A DNA stretch of 64,000 nt from contig JANXQO010000027.1 in NCBI GenBank assembly GCA_025353485.1, forward strand, positions 1 to 64,000, read 5' to 3'. Under the pieces are notes generated by a model. That model saw nothing but the letters and a program-made list of their open reading frames with translations. It ran no database searches and had not been told where the DNA came from. This DNA comes from Chitinophagales bacterium (GTDB taxonomy: Bacteria > Bacteroidota > Bacteroidia > Chitinophagales > Chitinophagaceae). Position 1 is the stretch's first letter; every line of letters starts with the position of its first letter. This document shows, one piece after another, positions 7,751-18,184 of the stretch. The position numbers and the translations under genes are program-made.

Positions 7751-9664
7751 ATGATGAATACAATTGAGATATTAAAAAAATACTGGGGCTTCGATGCATT
7801 CCGTCCGCTGCAGGAAGATATTATCAATTCAGTTTTGGAGGGAAACGATACATTAGCCCTGCTGCCAACAGGAGGTGGAAAATCAATTTGCTTCCAGGTA
7901 CCTGCACTTTCTAAAGAAGGTCTGTGTCTTGTTATTAGTCCATTAATTGCATTAATGAGAGACCAGGTAGAAAGTTTAAAGAAAAAAAATATTCCTGCAC
8001 TTTCTATTTATTCAGGCCTGAGTTTTTTTGAAGTAAAAAGAACTTTAGAAAATGCTGTTCATGGCAACTTTAAATTCTTATATGTTTCGCCGGAAAGATT
8101 AGAAACGAATTTATTTCTTGAATATCTGCCGGGTATGAACATTAATTTGATAGCTGTTGATGAGGCACATTGTGTATCGCAATGGGGTTACGATTTTCGT
8201 CCGCCATATTTAAGGATCGCTGCCATAAGAGAACATTTACCCCGCATCCCGGTTCTTGCACTTACTGCATCTGCAACCAAAGAAGTGCAGGATGATATTT
8301 GTGATAAACTTGTTTTTAAAAACGATCACAAACGTTTTCAAAAATCTTTTGAAAGGCCCAATCTTTCTTACAGTGTTTTCAATCCTTCTTCCAAACAAAA
8401 TAAATTAATAGAGATATTTAAAAATGTGCAGGGGAGCGGAATTGTATATTGCAAAAGCAGGAAGCGGACAAAAGAAATTGCAGACCTTTTAAAGATGAAT
8501 AATATCAATTCAGATTTTTATCATGCAGGATTAACCAATAATGTACGCACAACAAAACAGGAAAGCTGGATAAAAAATGAAACAAGAATAATCGCCTGCA
8601 CCAATGCTTTCGGGATGGGCATTGATAAAAGCAATGTGAGAACTGTTGTGCATTATGATGTGCCGGATGCATTGGAAAGTTATTACCAGGAAGCAGGACG
8701 GGCAGGGCGGGATGAAAAAAAAGCATATGCTGTTTTGCTTTTCCATAAGACTGAACTGGATGATTTAGAAAAACAATCTGCCATTCGCTATCCTCCTTTT
8801 GAAGAAGTAAAAAATGTTTACAAAGCATTGGTGAATTACCTGCAATTACCATCCGGGAGCGGTGAAGGAATTTATTTTGATTTTGATATAAATGATTTTG
8901 TAAAAAAATTTAACCTGAATATTTATACTGTTAACTACTCATTAAAAATTTTGGAGCAGGAAGAATTTATTTCTTATAATGAACAAATATTTTTACCCTC
9001 AAAAGTTGTTTTCACCGTTAATAAAGATGAGCTCAATGATTCTGAAAAAGCTTTTCCTGATCTTGAGCCGGTTATTAAAGGACTGCTTCGCAGCTATGAG
9101 GGAATTTTTGATTATCCATCCGCCATATATGAAAATCAATTAGCCGGTTTTATTAAAAAAGATGTTACGCTGTTAACAGCTGATCTTAAAAGATTGGAAC
9201 ATCATGGCATTATTGAATATCATCCTCAAAAAGATAAACCCCAGATCCAATTTTTACGCAACAGGGTAAATATTGAAGATTTCGCAATTAACCAAAATAA
9301 TTTATCCGGGAGAAAAATAGCTTTTGAAAAAAGGGTTCAGGCAATGATAAGCTATGTAAAAACAAAAGCATGCCGAAGCAAAACAGTTGGTAACTATTTT
9401 AATGATGTTTCTGCAATGCCTTGTGGTATTTGTGATAACTGTATCAATGAAAAAAGCGTTTTAGTATCCAAAATAGAATTTGAAAATATTATTGCAATTA
9501 TTGAGAAACTAACAGAGAAGGTTCCTGTTCATTCAAATCTGTTATTGAAGAGTTTAAATACTTTTAAAAAAGAAAAAGTATGGAAGGTGCTTAATTATCT
9601 GCACGCAGAGAATAAGATCAGTATTACAGAGAAAGGATTGGTTAGTAAAAGGAAACGTATATAA
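7751..9664 (+). CDS. recQ: ATP-dependent DNA helicase RecQ
   Basis: LLPTGGGKSICFQVPAL, VDEAHCVSQWGYDFRPPYLRI, QEAGRAGRDEK, zinc-binding CRSKTVGNYF..CGICDNC. Confidence 0.95.
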   Translation: MMNTIEILKKYWGFDAFRPLQEDIINSVLEGNDTLALLPTGGGKSICFQVPALSKEGLCLVISPLIALMRDQVESLKKKNIPALSIYSGLSFFEVKRTLENAVHGNFKFLYVSPERLETNLFLEYLPGMNINLIAVDEAHCVSQWGYDFRPPYLRIAAIREHLPRIPVLALTASATKEVQDDICDKLVFKNDHKRFQKSFERPNLSYSVFNPSSKQNKLIEIFKNVQGSGIVYCKSRKRTKEIADLLKMNNINSDFYHAGLTNNVRTTKQESWIKNETRIIACTNAFGMGIDKSNVRTVVHYDVPDALESYYQEAGRAGRDEKKAYAVLLFHKTELDDLEKQSAIRYPPFEEVKNVYKALVNYLQLPSGSGEGIYFDFDINDFVKKFNLNIYTVNYSLKILEQEEFISYNEQIFLPSKVVFTVNKDELNDSEKAFPDLEPVIKGLLRSYEGIFDYPSAIYENQLAGFIKKDVTLLTADLKRLEHHGIIEYHPQKDKPQIQFLRNRVNIEDFAINQNNLSGRKIAFEKRVQAMISYVKTKACRSKTVGNYFNDVSAMPCGICDNCINEKSVLVSKIEFENIIAIIEKLTEKVPVHSNLLLKSLNTFKKEKVWKVLNYLHAENKISITEKGLVSKRKRI

Positions 9665-9839
9665 AATAAAAAAGGGACCCAGATAGAAATCTAGTCCCGC
9701 TTTAAAATCCAATATCCTATGAAAAACCGAGACAAAGATAATGAGAAAATGCTCCTAACCAAGAAAAAATTATAATTTCTTTATAGAAAGTTAAAAATAT
9801 TCAAAGTCAAAATCTACTATCTTCTTTGATTCAACTATC

Positions 9840-11393
9840 TTAAAACCAGTTAGTTCCTTTTCTTTTTGTAGTTCTGCCACCTAAACCCAGCGAGCCTAAT
9901 AAAGAGCGTACAATTGTATTACCCGCAGTACGTATAATACTTTTTGTAACACTGCTATTTGCTACCTTTTCAAATGTACTTTCTTCGGGTTTCGCAATTT
10001 TTTGATTTTTGGCTTCTGCCTGCGGTGCATTGTCAGCTGCTTCCTGCAATTTTGCAGTAAGCATTTCGTATGCACTTTGACTATCAATTACCTGGTTGTA
10101 TTTAGAAGTGAGTTTTGATTTACTTACAATATTGTCAATCTCTCCATCAGTTAATACGTCCATCCTGCTTCTTGGCGCCAACATCATTGTGGCAGCCAAA
10201 GGAGTTGGAATACCTTTTTCATTTAATAATGTAACCAGCGCTTCTCCAATACCTAATTGCGTAATAAGATCTTCCGTTTTATAAAAAGCTGTTTCAGGAT
10301 AATTTTCTGCAGTTTGTTTTATTGCTTTTCTATCTACTGCAGTAAATGCCCGAAGGGAATGCTGAATTTTTAAACCAAGCTGCGCTAACACGCTTGATGG
10401 AATATCCATAGGATTTTGTGTGCAGAAATAAATACCTATTCCCTTTGAGCGGATCAGCTTTACAATGGTTTCAATTTCTTCTAACAATGCCGGACCGGCT
10501 TCCTGGAAGATGAGATGAGCCTCATCAATAAAAATGATAAGCTTTGGCTTGTCAAGATCTCCGGCTTCGGGAGAAGAAGCATATAATTCGGCAAGCATCT
10601 GCAGCATAAAAGTTGAAAATAATTTTGGCTTATCCTGCAGATCTGTTACTCTCAGCACACTTATCATACCTCTGCCATCATCACTAATACGCATGAGGTC
10701 ATCCACTTCAAAACTTTTCTCACCAAAAAATATATCAGCGCCCTGCTGCTGAAGTTCTATCACCTTACGTAAAATAGTTCCTGTAGAGGTAGTTGAAATA
10801 TTTCCATAGGCTTTTTGCAATTCTGCTTTTCCTTCATTGCCCACATATTGCAGCACTTTTATAAAATCTTTTAAATCCAGCAAAGGCATTTTATTATCAT
10901 CACAATATTTAAATATCATGGCTACCACTCCCCCTTGTGTATCATTTAACCCAAGGATCTTCGTCATCAATACAGGGCCAAATTCACTAACAGTTGCTCT
11001 TAGCCGGATACCTTTTTGCTCACTAAGCGTAAGCAGATCAACCGGAAATTGTGCAGGTTTATATTCCATTTTTAGTGAGGCATACCTCGCTGCAATTTTA
11101 TCATTAGCAGTACCCTGGGCGCCAATTCCGCTTAAGTCACCTTTTATATCCATCAATAAAACCGGCACGCTTGCATCACTTAATCCTTCTGATATCATCT
11201 GGAATGTTTTTGTTTTACCCGTACCGGTAGCGCCTGCTACCAAGCCATGCCTGTTTAATGTTTTTAATGGCAAAAATATCTCTGCTTCGGGTATTACTTC
11301 CCCGTTCAACATTGCTGCGCCAATCTTTATTGACTCTCCTTTGAAAGTATAACCCTCTTTTATTTGTTTCAGGAATGCTTCTTTATTTACCAT
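9840..11393 (-). CDS. DUF853 / HerA-like NTPase (YjgR family)
   Basis: HGLVAGATGTGKTKTFQMISEGL...LLMDIKGDLSGIG...LIIFIDEAHLIF. Confidence 0.9.
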   Translation of the reverse strand: MVNKEAFLKQIKEGYTFKGESIKIGAAMLNGEVIPEAEIFLPLKTLNRHGLVAGATGTGKTKTFQMISEGLSDASVPVLLMDIKGDLSGIGAQGTANDKIAARYASLKMEYKPAQFPVDLLTLSEQKGIRLRATVSEFGPVLMTKILGLNDTQGGVVAMIFKYCDDNKMPLLDLKDFIKVLQYVGNEGKAELQKAYGNISTTSTGTILRKVIELQQQGADIFFGEKSFEVDDLMRISDDGRGMISVLRVTDLQDKPKLFSTFMLQMLAELYASSPEAGDLDKPKLIIFIDEAHLIFQEAGPALLEEIETIVKLIRSKGIGIYFCTQNPMDIPSSVLAQLGLKIQHSLRAFTAVDRKAIKQTAENYPETAFYKTEDLITQLGIGEALVTLLNEKGIPTPLAATMMLAPRSRMDVLTDGEIDNIVSKSKLTSKYNQVIDSQSAYEMLTAKLQEAADNAPQAEAKNQKIAKPEESTFEKVANSSVTKSIIRTAGNTIVRSLLGSLGLGGRTTKRKGTNWF

Positions 11394-11605
11394 GATATTT
11401 TTTTTTGAAAGTTACTACTGTTACGTGAAACGTGAAACGACAAAAGAGAAACTTATCTACTTGCAGTAAGGCACGAATATTTCACGTCTCACGTTTCACG
11501 TTTTACTATTTGATAAACTTAAAAATCAGGCATAGATATGGCTATAATAGATTTTTTATTGTTTTGCTAAAAACAAAATATCTTTATTGATAATAAAATC
11601 TTTTT

Positions 11606-12304
11606 ATGGAAAATAAAAAACCTAAAATACTTCTTTGCGAAGATGATACAAACCTTGGTATGGTTTTAAAAAATTACCTTGAGCTGAATGACTATGATGT
11701 TATACTGGAGAGAGATGGCAGGCTGGGGCTTGCCGCTTTTCAGCGTGAAAAATTTGACATTTGTTTGCTTGATGTAATGATGCCAAACATGGATGGATTT
11801 ACAGTTGCCGAAGAAATTCGTGATGTAGATCCCGATATGCCTTTATTCTTTATTTCTGCAAAAACAATGAAGGAAGATATTATAGAGGGTTATAAGCTTG
11901 GGGCTGATGATTACATTACCAAACCTTTTGACAGCGATGTATTGCTGCATAAAATAAAAGCTATCTTAAAACGCAATGAAGAACTGCACAGGGAAGAGGC
12001 CAATGCAGAATATGATATGGGAAAATATCATTTCAATCCACGCTTACGCCAGTTAACTGCAGATAAACTGACACAGACATTATCTCCCAAAGAAAATGAA
12101 TTATTAAAAATGCTTTGTGAGTATAAGAATGATTTGTTGGCAAGAGATGCAGCGCTTAAAAAAATATGGGGAAGCGATACCTATTTTAATGGAAGAAGTA
12201 TGGATGTTTATATTGCCAAACTGCGCAAATATTTAAAAGATGATCCTACTATCGAGATTGTAAATATTCATGGAAATGGTTTCAGGCTTGTGGTACAGGA
12301 GTAG
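11606..12304 (+). CDS. OmpR-family response regulator transcription factor
   Basis: CEDDTNLG...CLLDVMMPNMDGF...KPFDSDVLLHKIKAIL + winged-helix C-terminus (NGRSMDVYIAKLRKYLKDDP). Confidence 0.93.
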   Translation: MENKKPKILLCEDDTNLGMVLKNYLELNDYDVILERDGRLGLAAFQREKFDICLLDVMMPNMDGFTVAEEIRDVDPDMPLFFISAKTMKEDIIEGYKLGADDYITKPFDSDVLLHKIKAILKRNEELHREEANAEYDMGKYHFNPRLRQLTADKLTQTLSPKENELLKMLCEYKNDLLARDAALKKIWGSDTYFNGRSMDVYIAKLRKYLKDDPTIEIVNIHGNGFRLVVQE

Positions 12305-12343
12305 TCTGAACTGGCATTTATGAGATTAGAGGATTAATGGGAA
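12304..12343. repeat. Degenerate half-copy of the GTCTGAAC palindromic repeat
   Basis: GTCTGAACTGGCATTTATGAGATTAGAGGATTAATGGGAAA aligns with the left arm at 5313. Confidence 0.5.
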
Positions 12344-12358
12344 AATATTTTTTTACTG

Positions 12359-13240
12359 TTAATATTTTATTGTTGCAGAAATTGAAACGCTTGTTTTACT
12401 ATGAGGCATTTTAAACATGGGGTGCCAAACGTTTCGATAATCTAACATCCAGGCTTCCATCTTTTCATTCATTGCGTCTGTCAAACCAATGCTGGGTCTG
12501 TAAATGATATTTTCAAATTCTTTACCTTTTAGTTTCATTTTAGTTTTTTGTTCATTGTATGGAATTTTTAGCCATTCAATTGCAACAAAAAAATCTTTGT
12601 TGGGTATATTAATTTTATACTTTTCCAGATTAAGATTAATGAATTTGCTTTTTGTTTTTACTTCAATAACCTCATCGCACAAATCAGAAGATGGTGCTTT
12701 AGTTATTGTGTCCATATCATAAATGCGAATTCTGAATATTGTTTTTTCAGCGTCAAGAATACCATCACTATTTCTACAAATTTTTATTTCTGTTAAATAT
12801 GAATTGTCTGCAGATACTTGAAAATGCTGAGCTAATTGTGTGTGATAGCCACTTGTAGCAACAAAGTTGTTTCCACAATTTGAAAATTCATTTAAAGTAG
12901 CATATGTCCAATTATTTTTAGCCGTGATAACCACTTCTATAAGTTTAGATTCCCGTTCATTAAGTTCGATAGAAATATTTGACGATAAATTATCAGCCGG
13001 AATTTTTAAAGTTTTATAACCCACACATGAAATTAAAAGGGTATCATTTTGTTTTCTATTACCGGAGGCTAAAGTAAATCGTCCTGCTTCATCCGCATTG
13101 GTTCCTATATTCTCCTTTATTAGTCCCACCGTTGCAAAAGAAACGCCTGCTTTTGTTTTTGAATTAATAATAATTCCTTTAAATGAAGTTTGTGTTAATG
13201 CTATAATGGGAGTGATTAAAAAAATAAAAAAAAGTCTCAT
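12359..13240 (-). CDS. Carboxypeptidase-like regulatory domain protein
   Basis: SFKGIIINSKTKAGVSFATVGLIKENIGTNADEAGRFTL... typical CarboxypepD_reg-like N-terminus. Confidence 0.7.
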   Translation of the reverse strand: MRLFFIFLITPIIALTQTSFKGIIINSKTKAGVSFATVGLIKENIGTNADEAGRFTLASGNRKQNDTLLISCVGYKTLKIPADNLSSNISIELNERESKLIEVVITAKNNWTYATLNEFSNCGNNFVATSGYHTQLAQHFQVSADNSYLTEIKICRNSDGILDAEKTIFRIRIYDMDTITKAPSSDLCDEVIEVKTKSKFINLNLEKYKINIPNKDFFVAIEWLKIPYNEQKTKMKLKGKEFENIIYRPSIGLTDAMNEKMEAWMLDYRNVWHPMFKMPHSKTSVSISATIKY

Positions 13241-13304
13241 GGATTGTAATTATTGTACATTTAATCGCACATCAAACATCGTACATCAAACATTCAAAAT
13301 AAGC

Positions 13305-14339
13305 TTAAGAAAACAGTAACGGTGTTCCGCCACTTCCATAAGGCTTTTTACCAAGATGCTCATACGCTTTTGGTGTAACTTCTCTGCCTCTTGGTGTACG
13401 CATAAGAAATCCTTGCTGAATTAAAAAAGGTTCATACACTTCTTCAATTGTACCCGTTTCTTCACCAACAGCAGTAGCAATAGTGGTTATCCCAACCGGA
13501 CCACCTTTAAATTTTTCTATTATTGCTGAAAGTATTTTATTATCCATTTCATCAAGACCGTACTCATCTACATTTAATGCTTTTAAAGAATGTTCAGTAA
13601 TAGCAAGATCAATAGTGCCATTACCAAGCACCTGTGCAAAATCTCTTACTCTTCTCAGCAGTCCATTAGCAATGCGTGGTGTGCCGCGGCTTCTGCCCGA
13701 AATTTCGGTTGCAGCATCAGAAGTAATTTTTGTGTTGAGTATACCTGAAGAACGTAAGATTATTTTTTGCAGTGTAACAGCATCGTAATATTCTAATCTT
13801 GATTTAATACCAAACCGGGAAAGCAAAGGTGAAGTAAGTAAACCACTTCGGGTGGTGGCGCCTATTAATGTAAATGGATTTAAATTTATTTGTACGCTTC
13901 TTGCATTTGGTCCTGTGTCAATCATAATGTCAATCCGATAATCTTCCATCGCAGCATACAAATATTCTTCTACCACATTACTCAACCTGTGTATCTCATC
14001 AATAAACAAAACATCATTGGCTTCAAGGTTTGTAAGAAGCCCGGCAAGATCACCGGGTTTTTCAATTACAGGCCCGCTTGTCTCTTTAATATTTACGCCT
14101 AATTCATTGGCAACAATTCTGCTCAAAGTTGTTTTACCCAAGCCCGGCGGCCCATGAAACAGAACATGATCCAATGCTTCTCCCCGCAGCTTTGCAGCCT
14201 TAATAAATATCCGCAGGTTTTCAATTATCTGGGCTTGCCCTGAAAATTCTTCTATAACCGCAGGGCGGATATTATTCTCAAATTCTTTATCCGCAGCAGT
14301 TAATAATTCCTTTGCCGTATTTAAATTTTGATTGGGCAT
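13305..14339 (-). CDS. ruvB: Holliday junction branch migration DNA helicase RuvB
   Basis: [65 protein letters not shown]. Confidence 0.97.
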   Translation of the reverse strand: MPNQNLNTAKELLTAADKEFENNIRPAVIEEFSGQAQIIENLRIFIKAAKLRGEALDHVLFHGPPGLGKTTLSRIVANELGVNIKETSGPVIEKPGDLAGLLTNLEANDVLFIDEIHRLSNVVEEYLYAAMEDYRIDIMIDTGPNARSVQINLNPFTLIGATTRSGLLTSPLLSRFGIKSRLEYYDAVTLQKIILRSSGILNTKITSDAATEISGRSRGTPRIANGLLRRVRDFAQVLGNGTIDLAITEHSLKALNVDEYGLDEMDNKILSAIIEKFKGGPVGITTIATAVGEETGTIEEVYEPFLIQQGFLMRTPRGREVTPKAYEHLGKKPYGSGGTPLLFS

Positions 14340-14591
14340 TTATTTATCTTTATCAGCTTTGTAAAACTAAACATTAAAACTAAAATTGATTATAATCAGA
14401 ATTAGAATTCTAAATACCGGATAAGATCATCTGAAATATTTGGCATGGCTGCTTTTAATTTTAAGATTGTACAATAACACGGAATACTCTAATTTACATT
14501 TATCAAACAAAACATAACCTTTCAGCAGCACATTTCACCATTAATCAAATGCAGCTCCTGATTAGCATTATAACAAAGTAAATTCGCTTTC

Positions 14592-15848
14592 TTGAAATTG
14601 AATATAAGATATTGGATATGCCAAATATCCGGCTGGAGCGGCTGGTTTATGATAAACCTGTTTTTTGTTTACCTGTTTGCCCATGATATGTATTTAAAAC
14701 CTCCTGAAAAAAGCAGGATCTTTCTCACAGATCTTTTTATAGAATTTGTTTGGGCTATTTTGGCAACGCATTTACTCCGCCTTGTATTAAAAAAGATACA
14801 ATGGATGCGCCTGCCTTCTAAAAAAATAATAATGCTTTTTATTTTAGGGGTATGTTTAACAGGGCTGTTATCATATTATGGACCTAAAACAACTGCAAAT
14901 CTTACTAATAATTCATTGATTGAATATGAAAAAAAAGAAGCCCGTAAAACCGCTATAAACAGGGAGCAACAATTAAATGTGGCGGGTACTGATTATTATC
15001 TTTCCAACACAAAACTACAATCTCAGGATACATCAAAAAATGCCCTGAATTATGCTGCTGCAGTTTTATCTATTAAAAAATCAACCGGGTGGTACAGAAA
15101 CAATAAGGGCGAATGGCAATACGAAGAGCAACGCAAAGGCAGGTTTTGGTGGGAGATAATTTTTACATTTATCCTGGTTGCATTATGGTTATTGTTGTAT
15201 ATGGTTTGGCATTTTGTTGAAAAGAACCGTAACGATCAGGTAGACAGGTTAACGCTTGAAAAAACAGTTAAAGAACTGGAAGTAAAAACTATAAAGTCTC
15301 ATATTAATCCACATTTTATTTTCAACTCTTTAAATAGTATAAGGGCTTTGGTTGATGAAAACCCACAACGGGCACGAAAGGCAATCACCGAGCTTTCCAA
15401 TATTTTACGAAGCAGTATGCAGGTAGAAAAAATGGAAACGGTTCCTTTACATAAGGAGCTTGATATTGTAAAAGATTATCTTGCATTGGAACAAATGCGG
15501 TTTGAAGAAAGATTAAAAGTTGAATTAAAAATTGATGAAGATACCCTTAACCAACCAGTACCTCCAATGATGTTGCAGACACTGGTAGAAAATGCCATTA
15601 AACATGGAATAAGTAAAAGCATCAATGGCGGATATGTAAAGATTTGTTCTGATTTTACAAATAATAATCATGAATTGGTTGTACAAAACTCAGGACAATT
15701 AAATGGCGAATTAAACGGTGACGGATTTGGAATAAAATCTACACAAGATCGTCTCAGGTTTCTTTACCATGGTAAAGCCCGTTTTGAAATTAAAAATGTG
15801 AACGGCAATATGGTGGAAAGCAAAATAATTATGCCCGTAAATTATTAA
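14592..15848 (+). CDS. LytS-type sensor histidine kinase
   Basis: KSHINPHFIFNSLNSIRALV and PPMMLQTLVENAIKHGI; four TM segments. Confidence 0.9.
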   Translation: MKLNIRYWICQISGWSGWFMINLFFVYLFAHDMYLKPPEKSRIFLTDLFIEFVWAILATHLLRLVLKKIQWMRLPSKKIIMLFILGVCLTGLLSYYGPKTTANLTNNSLIEYEKKEARKTAINREQQLNVAGTDYYLSNTKLQSQDTSKNALNYAAAVLSIKKSTGWYRNNKGEWQYEEQRKGRFWWEIIFTFILVALWLLLYMVWHFVEKNRNDQVDRLTLEKTVKELEVKTIKSHINPHFIFNSLNSIRALVDENPQRARKAITELSNILRSSMQVEKMETVPLHKELDIVKDYLALEQMRFEERLKVELKIDEDTLNQPVPPMMLQTLVENAIKHGISKSINGGYVKICSDFTNNNHELVVQNSGQLNGELNGDGFGIKSTQDRLRFLYHGKARFEIKNVNGNMVESKIIMPVNY

Positions 15849-15954
15849 AGCAGTCATTAGTCAATTGGTAATTGGGTGATTATGTTTTATGCTTATTGAC
15901 TTAATGACAAATGACCCCAATGACTTTTAAAAGCTTCACAATAAAAATCTTTGT

Positions 15955-16680
15955 ATGAAAGCTATCATTATTGATGATGAACGTTTAGCAAGAAATGAAT
16001 TAAAAAACCTTTTACAGGAATTTCCTGAAGTGGAAGTTATTGCAGAAGCCACTAATGCAAGTGAAGGTATTGAAAAGATTGAGAGCCTTAGCCCCGACCT
16101 GGTATTTTTAGATATACAAATGCCCGGTAAAACTGGGTTTGATATGCTGCTGGAACTGGAAAGAGCCCCGCATGTAATTTTTGTAACAGCATATGATGAG
16201 TATGCACTAAAAGCATTTGAAGTAAACGCACTTGATTACCTGATGAAGCCTGTAGAGCCTAAACGGCTGGCTGATGCGTTAATGAAAGTGAAGCAAAAAG
16301 ATGAAGAAGAAAGATTATCGTATTCCAATATAAACCGCGGTTTATTGGGAGAGCACGATCAGGTATTTGTAAAAGATGGTGAACGATGCTGGTTTGTAAA
16401 ACTTTCTGATGTTCGCCTTTTTGAAAGTGTTGGCAATTATGCAAAAGTTTTTTTTGCCGGACATAAACCTCTTATTTTAAAATCTCTTAATTCTTTAGAA
16501 GAAAGATTAGATGATAAAGTTTTTTTTAGAGCTAACAGAAAACATATTGTAAACCTTAGGATGATTGAAAAAATAGAGCCTTACTTTAATGGAGGATTAT
16601 TATTAGAGTTACACGGAGGAGAAAAAGTAGAAGTAAGCCGCAGGCAGGCTGTAAAATTTAAAGAGATGATGAGCCTGTAA
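15955..16680 (+). CDS. LytTR-family response regulator
   Basis: IIDDERLARNELKNLL...FLDIQMPGKTGF...; LytTR C-terminus FFRANRKHIVNLRMIEKIEPYF. Confidence 0.92.
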   Translation: MKAIIIDDERLARNELKNLLQEFPEVEVIAEATNASEGIEKIESLSPDLVFLDIQMPGKTGFDMLLELERAPHVIFVTAYDEYALKAFEVNALDYLMKPVEPKRLADALMKVKQKDEEERLSYSNINRGLLGEHDQVFVKDGERCWFVKLSDVRLFESVGNYAKVFFAGHKPLILKSLNSLEERLDDKVFFRANRKHIVNLRMIEKIEPYFNGGLLLELHGGEKVEVSRRQAVKFKEMMSL

Positions 16681-16772
16681 AGCGGGCGGGGCGCTGCAAG
16701 TGACCTGACAGTTTTTTTTATTTTAAATTTTAAAAAGATATACAGCTCTGCCTCTCACCACATAGAAATTAT

Positions 16773-18068
16773 ATGAAAAAATATCTTTCCCCATTTCTTA
16801 TCCTGGGTTTTGTTTGTTTGTTCTCAACCAATTTATTTGCACAATCAATTGATAAAATAATTAATGCAAGCGAAGTTGAAAGAATTGAAAGGGTACTTTC
16901 ATCGGATAGCATGCAGGGGCGAAAAACTTTTACTCCATCCATTGATAAAGCAGCAGCGTTTATTGCAGCAGAATTTAAAAAGAATGGCTTGCAATATTTC
17001 ACGGGTTTAAATAATTATCTCCAGGAATTTAACATGATCAAAGGAAAATTTATTTCTGCCGAAGGAAACTTTGATGAGCAACCTTTGGAAACTAAAGACA
17101 TTCTTGCATTCACAACACAGGCTGAACTTACTATCAATAACAATTCCGGTTATGAAAAAATAATACTTTCTGCAGATTCAAATTTTATCAGAAATGCAAT
17201 GAAATATATTGGCAGTGATAAAAACTATTTATTAATTGTTGATCCCGCAAACGCTACAGGTTTTAATCGCTTAAAAAGATTTAAAAGAGAAGCATTTAAA
17301 AAAAATACCAGTGTGATTTTTGTTTTGTCGGCTCTTGATCCTAAAAAATATGAACTTACTATAAAGTATGAAATGAGTGAACAAAAGCTCATAAATGTTG
17401 TGGGCATACTTCCCGGCAAGTCCATTTTAGGGGCTGAATATGTTATTTTCTCAGGGCATTATGATCATCTGGGTATCGGCAAGCCGGATGCAAAAGGTGA
17501 TTCAATTTATAATGGCGCAAACGATGATGCAGCAGGCACTACAGCAGTTATAATACTTGCAGAATATTTTAGCAGGCTAAAAAATAATGAACGCACCTTA
17601 ATATTTGTTGCATTTACTGCTGAAGAAATTGGTGGCTTTGGATCAAGATATTTTTCAAAACAATTAAATCCTGATAACGTTACAGCCATGTTCAATATTG
17701 AAATGATTGGTACAGAAAGTAAATGGGGAACAAACTCAGCTTATATTACCGGATATGAAAGATCTGACTTCGGGAAAATTTTACAAACCAATTTAGCCGA
17801 TTCTAAATTTCATTTTGAGCCAGACCCATACACAACACAAAATTTATTTTACAGGAGTGACAATGCAACCCTTGCTGCATTAGGAGTTCCGGCACATACA
17901 ATTTCTACTTCTAAAATGGACGACGAACCTAATTACCACAAACAAAGTGATGAAATAGGAACATTAGATATGATTAACATGACAGAAATTATTAAAGCAA
18001 TTGCCCTCAGCTCAAAAACAATTGTAGCGGGAAAAGATACACCGGCAAGGGTTGCGATGGAGAAATAG
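16773..18068 (+). CDS. M28 family metallopeptidase
   Basis: Signal peptide; SGHYDHLGIG...GANDDAAGTTAVIILAEYF...FVAFTAEEIGGFGSRYF. Confidence 0.9.
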   Translation: MKKYLSPFLILGFVCLFSTNLFAQSIDKIINASEVERIERVLSSDSMQGRKTFTPSIDKAAAFIAAEFKKNGLQYFTGLNNYLQEFNMIKGKFISAEGNFDEQPLETKDILAFTTQAELTINNNSGYEKIILSADSNFIRNAMKYIGSDKNYLLIVDPANATGFNRLKRFKREAFKKNTSVIFVLSALDPKKYELTIKYEMSEQKLINVVGILPGKSILGAEYVIFSGHYDHLGIGKPDAKGDSIYNGANDDAAGTTAVIILAEYFSRLKNNERTLIFVAFTAEEIGGFGSRYFSKQLNPDNVTAMFNIEMIGTESKWGTNSAYITGYERSDFGKILQTNLADSKFHFEPDPYTTQNLFYRSDNATLAALGVPAHTISTSKMDDEPNYHKQSDEIGTLDMINMTEIIKAIALSSKTIVAGKDTPARVAMEK

Positions 18069-18184
18069 TTGCCAAAAGGTATGCCGATGAAGTGATTGCG
18101 ACGCAACGATGATGCTATGAAAAACTAATGCCGGTATTAAAATAATCAGAACATCCAAAAAAAAATAGTCTTTTAGGGAACAAG

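Noticed and set aside
10837-11352. 171-aa ORF antisense to the HerA-like gene
   Set aside because: Antisense shadow of a well-supported CDS; low-complexity composition typical of reverse-complement frames.
11606-16680. The response regulator and the LytS/LytTR pair as one signalling cluster
   Set aside because: Separated by ruvB and another minus-strand gene; LytS/LytTR are an ordinary two-component pair.
14592-16680. LytS/LytTR pair as a novel system
   Set aside because: Standard domain organisation; nothing unusual beyond the word repeat between them.
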